Positions 17,110 through 23,424 of a stretch of DNA of 64,000 bases are shown here, piece after piece. Both the position numbers and the translations under genes were made by a program. The notes under the pieces were generated by a model that saw only the letters and a program-made list of their open reading frames with translations, did not search any database and had not been told where the DNA came from. The stretch's first letter is position 1. The number at the start of each line of letters is the position of its first letter. Origin of the DNA: Prosthecochloris sp. (GTDB lineage Bacteria > Bacteroidota > Chlorobiia > Chlorobiales > Chlorobiaceae). The stretch lies in NCBI GenBank assembly GCA_004028745.1, contig RAZP01000067.1, positions 62,001 to 126,000 on the forward strand, in the 5' to 3' direction.

Positions 17110-17336
17110 GATTCAAAGCTCCATTTTATAAGCTCCTCTATTAATTGTGGCAACTTCCTTATTCTATCGGTATCGAAACATATCAGCTTGATGGCCCAGT
17201 TATTAGTGATTATTTAAATAATAACTATTGACTAATGGGCACCCCTTATTTATCTCTGCCTCCTCTTTCCAATAGCCACTATTCATTGGTCATTTTCCTC
17301 CAAGGCACCCCGACTACGAGTCCCGCTTCGCCTCCT
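17110..17336. other. Intergenic gap in the gvp operon with MITE end fragments
   Basis: This 227-base gap breaks an otherwise compact operon. It contains two degenerate MITE ends: CTCCTCTATTAATTGT near 17136-17151, and GGGCACCCCTTATTTATC at 17237-17254. An AT-rich inverted repeat near 17198-17235 lies between them. I see no reading frame or clear terminator. The segment is best read as scarred by element insertion and decay. Confidence 0.5.
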
Positions 17337-17636
17337 TTAACCCGCGTCTCTTGCTGTTTCAAGTTTTACAATCCTCTCTTTCAATGTATTGTTTTCCTGC
17401 TGGAGCTCCTTAAACTTGCTGTTTAAGGAAAGATTCCCATCCTCTTCCCACCAGTTAATCCCTATCTCCTTGGCCTTATCAACAGAGGCCACAACCAGAC
17501 GTATTTTTAATGTTATAAGATCGATATCTGCGATCTGCACCTTTATATCACCAGCAATGACAACACCCTTATCCAGAACCCTCTCTAAAATGTCGGCAAG
17601 TGTTGAAGCTTGTGTTGCATGGGTTATTTGACTCAT
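17337..17636 (-). CDS. gvpJ: Gas vesicle protein GvpJ (GvpA-related minor structural protein)
   Basis: A 99-residue product from the ATG at 17636 (MSQITHATQASTLADILERV). The GvpA-like core reads LDKGVVIAGDIKVQIADIDL, then ITLKIRLVVASVDKAKEIGI. The GINWWEED segment after the core is typical of GvpJ. A C-terminal coiled coil (KFKELQQENNTLKERIVKLE) distinguishes it from GvpA. An upstream in-frame ATG would add 15 residues that do not fit the family. It starts 17 bases after the stop of the preceding small coiled-coil gene. GvpJ is thought to act at the vesicle tips during nucleation. Confidence 0.88.
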   Translation of the reverse strand: MSQITHATQASTLADILERVLDKGVVIAGDIKVQIADIDLITLKIRLVVASVDKAKEIGINWWEEDGNLSLNSKFKELQQENNTLKERIVKLETARDAG

Positions 17637-17653
17637 GGAGATACATTTTATAA

Positions 17654-17974
17654 TTAATACTGCAGGTTTTTCACCTGCCACGTCTTGCCGTCTTCTTTAT
17701 CGCTCAATATCTGTTGGTTTTGCTTTTTTGCAGATTCCTTTTCGCTGATATTCTTCAACTCACTTATCCGGTCGCCGATAGTTTTCAATCTATCGTCGAT
17801 TGACTCCAGCCTCGATAAAACTTGGTGCTTTTCTTTCTCAAGGCGATCCCTTTCCTGCACCAAAATATAGATATCAAGATGAACCTGAGTTCGATGGCTG
17901 TATGCGGCATGGTGTTTCAGTACCCCAAGCGTCCTGAGTGCACTTAAACCACGAGTAGTGCTAGACCATTTCAT
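17654..17974 (-). CDS. Small coiled-coil protein of the gas vesicle cluster
   Basis: A 106-residue product (ATG at 17974; a GTG at 17986 would add four residues). The N-terminus MKWSSTTRGLSALRTLGVLK is followed by HHAAYSHRTQVHLDIYILVQ and a long charged coiled coil (about 40-90). It overlaps the gvpN 3' end by 14 bases, and a Shine-Dalgarno AAGGAG lies inside gvpN, so translation is coupled. It recalls the small conserved proteins often found between gvpN and gvpF in bacterial clusters (GvpV-like), but I cannot assign it firmly. The position supports a role in vesicle assembly. Confidence 0.7.
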   Translation of the reverse strand: MKWSSTTRGLSALRTLGVLKHHAAYSHRTQVHLDIYILVQERDRLEKEKHQVLSRLESIDDRLKTIGDRISELKNISEKESAKKQNQQILSDKEDGKTWQVKNLQY

Positions 17975-18926
17975 TTTGCATTTCACTCCTTCGCTCAGCT
18001 ACAGTTAATGGTATATGTTCATTGATCAAGTCTCCAACAATTTTCCTCACGCGTTGTTGATTGGTTTTAGAGCCGACCCTGCTTGTTGCCGATGAAAGAA
18101 TATCCTGACAAATCTCCCCGAACACCTCCCTGTCACGCTCCGGTTTAAGGCCAAGCTGTTTTAACGTCCTTGTAATCATAATGCTGGCCCTTACCGTAGG
18201 CTCAAACTCGCTTTTTTCGGACTCTCTCAATCCCCGTACAACGTTAACCACTTTTTCCGTATCCTTACGGGAAAGACCTGACTTTGCCCGGGCGATCCTT
18301 ACTTCTGTCTCATAATCGAAATGATCGACATCCATCGTTATCATTCTATCCCTTAATGCATCCTGGGTTCGATTTACGCCGGCATACTCTTCCGGGTTGG
18401 AGGTAAAAATAGCCGTAAAATCAGGATGAACCTTCAGGTACGGATCTTCTCCTCTTCCGGCCGGCATATCCATTATCTTTTCCTGCAAAATTGACAGCAA
18501 AACATTATTTGCTTCCGGACGAGAACGCGAAAACTCATCATACACCAGCGTAAATCCATGCTTGCAGGCGATGGTCAGCCTGTTATCAACCCACCGTTTG
18601 ACCATGTTTTCCTCATATTTATGAACGGTATGAATAAAATTATCCACAACCTTTTGAAAACGATGCCCATGCTCGCCACCTATAAGATCAGATGTAGTAA
18701 ATTCAGCATCTCCGTGGATCAAGATAACCGGCCGCCCTATTTTATGGGCAAGATGAAGCGCCAAAGTTGTTTTGCCGGTGCCTGACGGGCCGCGAAAATG
18801 TACAGGAAACCCTGCCTTGATATAGGTATGAGCTCTTTGAACCATCCTTTTCACATAGTCGGTCTCCACAAAGCCTGCTTGCGCTGTCGGCTCAAGCACA
18901 ACAGATAATTCATCAATTTTCGGCAT
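17961..18926 (-). CDS. gvpN: Gas vesicle AAA ATPase GvpN
   Basis: A 321-residue MoxR-like AAA+ ATPase. The Walker A GPSGTGKT is at 46-53 after FPVHFR. The Walker B region is TLVYDEFSRSRPEANNVLL, followed by LSILQEKIMDMPAGRGE and the sensor segment FTAIFTSNPEEYAG. The N-terminal VETDYVKRMVQRAHTYIKAG is the GvpN signature. GvpN drives maturation or elongation of vesicles with GvpC or GvpJ partners. It is 49 bases downstream of the GvpC-like gene, as in many bacterial gvpA-C-N orders. Confidence 0.96.
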   Translation of the reverse strand: MPKIDELSVVLEPTAQAGFVETDYVKRMVQRAHTYIKAGFPVHFRGPSGTGKTTLALHLAHKIGRPVILIHGDAEFTTSDLIGGEHGHRFQKVVDNFIHTVHKYEENMVKRWVDNRLTIACKHGFTLVYDEFSRSRPEANNVLLSILQEKIMDMPAGRGEDPYLKVHPDFTAIFTSNPEEYAGVNRTQDALRDRMITMDVDHFDYETEVRIARAKSGLSRKDTEKVVNVVRGLRESEKSEFEPTVRASIMITRTLKQLGLKPERDREVFGEICQDILSSATSRVGSKTNQQRVRKIVGDLINEHIPLTVAERRSEMQNEMV

Positions 18927-18975
18927 TTACTTCACAAGTTTTAAATGATTGACAGTCAAAAGAGAAAAAATGCCT

Positions 18976-19941
18976 TCAGAGCGGAAGGTAGAGATTCTCT
19001 TCTTTTCTCACCTTGTTACTTTCATACAGCTTCTTGGCAATAACACCCAACCGCATGCGGTTTGCACCTAATGGCTCTTCCATATCTCCTACGCGAACGC
19101 CTTCGGGACGACTGGCAATGTATTCCAAAACCTGCCCTTCGAGATCTTCTGAAACAGCAACCGCCTCCTCTTCAACAGTTTGAACCAAACTTCCTGCCTC
19201 CATAGCGCTTGCTTCTTCCTTCTCAGCAACTACCGGGGCTTTTTCAGGCTCAACTTTTCTTTTCTTTGCTTTTGCTGCCTTGGGAGCCACCTTTCCGCTG
19301 TCACCCTTCTGAACATTTCTCAAAGCTTCTGAACTTTGCCGCAACTCATTCATTAACGCCGCCAAACTCTCACCCTGCGCTTTCTTCATCTTTTGATGAT
19401 CGGCACTAAATACATGCAGCATCTTTTCTACCGAATTACTCAATGCACTATGAAACTCTTGAAGAGTTCTTGCCTGTTCGGCACTTCTCTCACTGCGATC
19501 CGCCCCAAGAGCATCTATCAGCTTATCCACCGAATCACTCAACGCACTACGAAACTCTTGAAGCATCTTTGCCTGCTCAGCGCTTTTCTCCCTGTGATCT
19601 ACCCCAAAAGCATCCCTCATCTCCTTCACTGAATCACTCAGTGCACTATGAAACTCCTGAAGCATCTTTGCCTGCCCGGCGCTTTTCTCCCTGTGATCTG
19701 CCTCAAAAGCATCCCTCATCCCTTTCACCGAATTTTTCAGGTTTTCACTGAATACATGTAAATCGCCAAGCAAATCTTCACGGTTCTCCATCCTTTGTTT
19801 TTCAAGTAAGACAAGCTTGTCATGCATTTCTTTTCTAAAGTTCTCAAGCTCCTGAAGACGATCTTCGGCAGCTTTTTTTCGTTCTTCATAGGCTGCAGAG
19901 ATGCTCTCCGCGAGTTTGACCATGTCTGAAGAAATTCCCAT
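18976..19941 (-). CDS. gvpC: GvpC-like 33-residue repeat protein with winged-helix-like C-terminus
   Basis: A 321-residue protein. Five consecutive 33-residue helical repeats span residues about 46-210. Repeat 2 starts FEADHREKSAGQAKMLQEFH and ends SALSDSVKEMRDA; repeats 3-5 begin FGVDHREKS, LGADRSERS and FSADHQKMK. A 33-residue repeat length is the hallmark of GvpC, the outer protein that stiffens the vesicle shell. A Lys/Ala/Glu-rich linker (about 215-260) leads to a compact C-terminal domain (VLEYIASRPEGVRVGDMEEP to KVRKEENLYLPL) with a winged-helix look, which is not part of classical GvpC. It sits between the coiled-coil gene and gvpN. Confidence 0.8.
   Translation of the reverse strand: MGISSDMVKLAESISAAYEERKKAAEDRLQELENFRKEMHDKLVLLEKQRMENREDLLGDLHVFSENLKNSVKGMRDAFEADHREKSAGQAKMLQEFHSALSDSVKEMRDAFGVDHREKSAEQAKMLQEFRSALSDSVDKLIDALGADRSERSAEQARTLQEFHSALSNSVEKMLHVFSADHQKMKKAQGESLAALMNELRQSSEALRNVQKGDSGKVAPKAAKAKKRKVEPEKAPVVAEKEEASAMEAGSLVQTVEEEAVAVSEDLEGQVLEYIASRPEGVRVGDMEEPLGANRMRLGVIAKKLYESNKVRKEENLYLPL
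19312..19806 (-). repeat. Five 99-bp in-frame repeats encoding GvpC-type helices
   Basis: Five units of 99 bases encode the 33-residue repeats of the GvpC-like protein. The middle units are most similar at DNA level, with REKSAEQAKMLQEFxSALSD recurring. The outer units are diverged. These are coding repeats and should not be read as a CRISPR or tandem satellite. Confidence 0.85.
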
Positions 19942-20006
19942 GATTATCTAAAATTTAAATTTTTGTTAATAGTGATTTAATAAGATCATATTAATATTCC
20001 CCTGTA

Positions 20007-20690
20007 TTAGCCGGATGTTTGATCGCCCAAACGCTTTTCCTTAAATCCCTTTAACATATCAGCAACCTCTTTTTCACGTTCACTTTGCTCTTTCTTTCTT
20101 TTTACACGGGAATTTTCAAACTCAGTAAGCAAATTCTTCAAATCACGAACTCTTAATTCTTTTCCCTTCTCTAACAGTTTTCTCAAAGCCCCTGCCATCT
20201 CCTGCTGTGATTGGTTGTATTCATGCAATTTTCCCTCAACATATCTTTTCCGCTGTTCCCGCTCTTGAAACAGGTTATCAGCAAATGCTCTGAACTGTCT
20301 GATAAACTCCTGATTCCCTCCCCCAAGGGTAGCACGGAACACTTGCAATTTTTCCCGCAATACCGAGGCCATCTCTCTCTGGCCATCGAAATAAGATCGG
20401 AGCATATCCCGAACCTCTGATTCTCTTTTTTCTTGAGCATCGAAAATCCGGTTCATCATACAATCAAAATCCTTTTTTCGGAGAGAGTCATTGTTAGCCA
20501 GCAACTCTTTTAACGTCACAAAAATCTGCCCGCTCTCTTTTCGGGTATTAAAGATTTCCTCTTCTAACTCGATAAACCGATACGGTGCGGAAACAATTTG
20601 CTCAACGGTTCCTACGCTTTCCTCATAGACTGCCAAAACTTCATCAACAATCCCTCCGACTTCCTCCTGAACCCCCCTAATATCCATCAC
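20007..20690 (-). CDS. Coiled-coil protein of the gas vesicle cluster
   Basis: A 227-residue, highly charged helical protein of no family I can name. The N-terminus (MMDIRGVQEEVGGIVDEVLA) is less charged. From about residue 60 a loose internal repeat appears: FDAQEKRESEVRDMLRSYFD with GQREMASVLREKLQ, then FQEREQRKRYVEGKLHEYNQ with SQQEMAGALRKLLEKG, then VKRKKEQSEREKEVADMLKG. It lies between gvpA and the GvpC-like gene, the usual place for shell-binding proteins. A second GvpC-type outer protein or scaffold is plausible, but the repeat length is irregular, so function is left open. Confidence 0.75.
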   Translation of the reverse strand: MMDIRGVQEEVGGIVDEVLAVYEESVGTVEQIVSAPYRFIELEEEIFNTRKESGQIFVTLKELLANNDSLRKKDFDCMMNRIFDAQEKRESEVRDMLRSYFDGQREMASVLREKLQVFRATLGGGNQEFIRQFRAFADNLFQEREQRKRYVEGKLHEYNQSQQEMAGALRKLLEKGKELRVRDLKNLLTEFENSRVKRKKEQSEREKEVADMLKGFKEKRLGDQTSG

Positions 20691-20841
20691 TCAAAATTAT
20701 TATGTAGCTTAACTGTCAGGACAACCCTATTGAAAACAGCTAACAATCGAGATTTTACTGGAAACGCATACTTGCCCTTTTACCGCAACAAGGATACGCT
20801 TGCAACAAAATCTCATCCCAAGCTTGAGCTTTTACAGAACA

Positions 20842-21048
20842 TCAAGCAGCGCGGGCAGTCAGTCCGATTGCTTCAGCATACTTCAGGTATGTCTCTACAG
20901 AAGCAACAACAACTCTTGCCTCAACTGCCAGCAACTCGATACCAACCAGTGATACCCTGACCCACGCATCGATGACAACACCTTTGTCGAGGATGCGGTC
21001 AACCACTTCAACGAGACTTGATGACCCGATGGTTTTTTCAACTGCCAT
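20842..21048 (-). CDS. gvpA: Gas vesicle major structural protein GvpA
   Basis: A 68-residue amphipathic protein that polymerises into the gas vesicle ribs. It reads MAVEKTIGSSSLVEVVDRIL, then DKGVVIDAWVRVSLVGIELL, AVEARVVVASVETYLKYAEA and IGLTARAA, near-canonical GvpA including the DAWVRVSLVGIE core. A strong Shine-Dalgarno (AAAGGAG) lies before the ATG. It is the first gene of the minus-strand cluster, and 151 bases separate it from the next gene, which could hold an attenuator that favours high GvpA expression. It is the only clear major shell gene; the proteins at 17337 and 10005 are minor relatives. Confidence 0.98.
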   Translation of the reverse strand: MAVEKTIGSSSLVEVVDRILDKGVVIDAWVRVSLVGIELLAVEARVVVASVETYLKYAEAIGLTARAA

Positions 21049-21109
21049 AATATTTTCTCCTTTTTAGATATTATTGTTTTTGAAAAAGCTCCCGAGTGCA
21101 GCACCCAAG

Positions 21110-21138
21110 AGCATATTCTGTTCTCAACTCCACAACAA
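21110..21138 (-). promoter_or_regulatory. Possible sigma-70 promoter of gvpA
   Basis: On the minus strand TTGTTG (21133-21138) is 17 bases upstream of TATGCT (21110-21115). A start near 21103 would leave a leader of about 55 bases with the AAAGGAG ribosome site. Matches are moderate, and another AT-rich candidate (GATACAATA, near 21147-21155) lies upstream. Confidence 0.3.
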
Positions 21139-21477
21139 GTCATATTGTATCAACCCGTCGACCCTCTCTCGATCCAAGTAAAGAAGTCTTTTGCATGGTA
21201 ACGTAACCGATCGAAACCTTTTCCGCTCGCAACTAACAAGGCTTTAAAAAAGTTATAAGCTCTATAAAAATAGGTCATGATCTGTTTCCCAATTTTTTTA
21301 AAGGGTTTCGCCTGTAGTCATGGAATGAGAGATTGCAACCGAAAGAGGGTACTCAACCCCTCAATATCCGTGAATTATGAGCACGCATCTTATGCAAATT
21401 TAAAGATTTACAGTGCTTGGGATAAGTCTCTGGGAACTCTCTGACAACGCTTTGTTCATGAAATGATATGCTATGCT

Positions 21478-21596
21478 TATAATCTAAGTCCGAGCAGCAT
21501 GACTTCTCCACGGGACAAGGGGACGTAACTACACGAGGCCAATTGTAACTAATAAAGCTAAGAGCCCTATAAAAACAGGCTCTGTTGTTTTTTTCT
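21478..21596 (+). ncRNA. Possible small RNA with promoter-like box and intrinsic terminator
   Basis: A perfect TATAAT at 21478-21483 is followed about 75 bases later by a hairpin AGAGCC/GGCTCT (21561-21585) and a T-rich run (TTGTTTTTTTC). The predicted transcript is about 105 nt. A -35 is weak (TTCATG, 17 bases upstream). There is no reading frame of note. Support is only promoter plus terminator geometry. Confidence 0.3.
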
Positions 21597-22302
21597 TTTC
21601 CACTCTCCTCCTTTTTTCTACGCACTATAAATCAGCAAAAAATACTTAAAACAAGCAAAACCTATATTTTTTTGATATATGATATATATATACCAGTAAT
21701 AAATAACAGCAAAAACATCACGAGATGTAAGCATATCTCAGAATTTTACCCTACTTTTACTACGTTGTAACATAGATTCCAATAGGGTAAACTGATTTTT
21801 ACAGATATCCTATACTGCCAAGGGATAGAGCTTCTCTCACTTTCAGAAACAGGGTTAAGCTTGCATAATATGAGGCAAAAAATTATCATGGGGGGTTAGG
21901 ATGGCCCCTGTCAGACTGGCAGCTCTTCTGTTATACATTGAAAAATACACTTGTAGTCTGCCCATTTCTCTGAGAAGGTTCATCACCGCCCTTTAACCCC
22001 TAAAAACTTGGACTCAAAACTCTACAAGAGCCTATAATGACAGTAAGTCCTTGTGTGTGAAAAGGTAAAGCTATCGCCGGATTGATAATACCGTGGTAAG
22101 GTCGAAATGCAGAAGGCAATGAACGTCTCCAAGACGTTGCTTGCCAAGAAGGAACTGGTAACATGCCCCGTGCAACTTGTGTGCCTGAGCAGCTCTGTTA
22201 TTTATCGAGCCAGTGTTGTCCAAACGAGGCCGAACACCAGCAAGGCATGGCGCTGAGCCGAAAAAAGAATCTGCCCTGATAAAATGATAGTAGTCTTAAA
22301 TC

Positions 22303-22974
22303 ATGAAAATTTACAAAGATTTTAATTACAGACTCCGGGAATATATCCTGAAAAAGCACGGCTCTATCAGTGCATTTTGTCGAGCGATAGGGATCAAATA
22401 TCCAGCCCAAATGGCTCCATACCTGAAAGGAAAGAGTATCCCAGGGAAAAAATTACTGGAACAGCTGGAAAAGGATGGGGCAGACATCGACTGGATAATG
22501 CATGGGAAAAGGAACAAAGTGATCAGTGGCTTGGGAACGCATCTTATGACTTCAGGCTACAAGCTCGAAATGGAGCTAATAATGAGAAGACTACATCTTT
22601 TATATCAACAGTTGGACGATACACATTATACCTCATTTGATGCTTATGCTGTTCTAAATTGTAATCTTGTTTTAGATGAGTTCACAAAATCATTTGAAAA
22701 TTTTCTTGGCTATAATAATAAAGATCTGCAGGGGATATATTTTTTAGACTTAATTCACCCCAATGAAAGAGCATATGTACACAATTACGTTTTTATTGAC
22801 AACGAAGACAACACAAGATGCGAATTGTCGAGCAGATTCAAACATGCCCATAATCATTATATTGAAGTTGAGTGGAGTGCTTACGGAAATAACATAATAA
22901 AGAATGATTGTATAGAGCGTAAAGAATATGTTATTGTTGCCAGAAAAACGCACAATACACCAATAGTTCAATAA
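22303..22974 (+). CDS. HTH-PAS one-component regulator (divergent from gvp)
   Basis: A 223-residue protein. Residues about 5-70 form a phage CI-type helix-turn-helix: KKHGSISAFCRAIGIKYPAQ, then MAPYLKGKSIPGKKLLEQLE and the closing KDGADIDWIMHGK. Residues about 105-215 form a PAS fold: YTSFDAYAVLNCNLVLDEFT, then KSFENFLGYNNKDLQGIYFL and DLIHPNERAYVHNYVF. No membrane span. A DNA-binding head joined to a PAS sensor suggests direct control by light, redox or a small ligand. The gene points away from gvpA across a 1.25-kb region, making the gas vesicle operon the obvious candidate target (inference). It is AT-rich. The ATG has no clear ribosome site. Confidence 0.8.
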   Translation: MKIYKDFNYRLREYILKKHGSISAFCRAIGIKYPAQMAPYLKGKSIPGKKLLEQLEKDGADIDWIMHGKRNKVISGLGTHLMTSGYKLEMELIMRRLHLLYQQLDDTHYTSFDAYAVLNCNLVLDEFTKSFENFLGYNNKDLQGIYFLDLIHPNERAYVHNYVFIDNEDNTRCELSSRFKHAHNHYIEVEWSAYGNNIIKNDCIERKEYVIVARKTHNTPIVQ

Positions 22975-23066
22975 TCAATATTTATAAAAGAAAAAAATCT
23001 TTATTTAACATATTTTCAGCAGAAACGTTTTATATAATAAGCAGGAAATTGTAATTGAAAGATATT

Positions 23067-23097
23067 GGGCACCTATAGGGAACCTCTATTAATTGTC
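23067..23097. mobile_element. MITE end fragment with a nested second end
   Basis: GGGCACCTATA is followed directly by GGGAACCTCTATTAATTGTC, so two versions of the family left end are stacked with TATA between them. No matching right end is visible nearby. The fragment lies just downstream of the last gene of the T6SS operon. Confidence 0.5.
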
Positions 23098-23160
23098 TAC
23101 CAAGATTTCCACCACATTGTACCGGACTGCCTTGTTGATTTCTTGCATCCGGCATGGTGT

Positions 23161-23370
23161 TCATCCCTTGCGGATATTGAGATTATCGGAGTTCTCCCCT
23201 TTACGTTTCTGTTTCCTGGCTGCTTCGAGGTCTTCAGGAGAAAAATCGAACCCTGCATCCCGGATAACCGCCCATCGCTCCTCTTCGGTAGGCGCCCCGA
23301 GTACCTTTCGTGCAAACTCGTGGTCTTTATCGAACCAGTAAAGATACTGTTTCGCCGAACTGACTGACAT
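23161..23370 (-). CDS. Small Nif11-like protein at the end of the T6SS operon
   Basis: A 69-residue product from the ATG at 23370, which has a strong GAAGGAGG ribosome site at good spacing. It reads MSVSSAKQYLYWFDKDHEFA, then RKVLGAPTEEERWAVIRDAG, FDFSPEDLEAARKQKRKGE, resembling the Nif11 domain (repeated AGFDFSPEDLEAA end). Nif11-type domains serve as leader peptides of some modified peptides or as small stand-alone proteins. No Gly-Gly cleavage site and no modifying enzyme are seen, and the tail is basic and short. It lies 54 bases after the TssB-TssC-like gene on the same strand, so it probably belongs to the operon. Cargo, adaptor or unrelated rider cannot be told apart. Confidence 0.65.
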   Translation of the reverse strand: MSVSSAKQYLYWFDKDHEFARKVLGAPTEEERWAVIRDAGFDFSPEDLEAARKQKRKGENSDNLNIRKG

Positions 23371-23424
23371 ATACACCTCCTTCTGTCAAAAAACAACATT
23401 TTCCTAAACTGAGCCCGCTCTGGA

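Larger units (their letters stand above)
21049..22302. other. Long intergenic region between gvpA and the divergent HTH-PAS gene
   Basis: About 1.25 kb without a convincing gene. It should carry the gvpA promoter (near 21110) and the control region of the divergent regulator. It also contains a possible small RNA (21478-21596). Two faintly related segments, both with AACTAA and an AGCxCTATAAAAA core followed by T-rich sequence, lie near 21185-21300 and 21520-21600. From about 22052 to 22260 the sequence becomes GC-balanced and RNA-like (GTGTGTGAAAAGGTAAAGC, then repeated short stems such as CAACGTCTTGG reading inverted). This may be a remnant of a mobile intron or other element. No tRNA or MITE end was seen. 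Confidence 0.5.

Noticed and set aside
19312..19806. Regular repeats that might suggest a CRISPR array
   Set aside because: The 99-base period is in frame, there are no unique spacers, and the product has 33-residue GvpC repeats.
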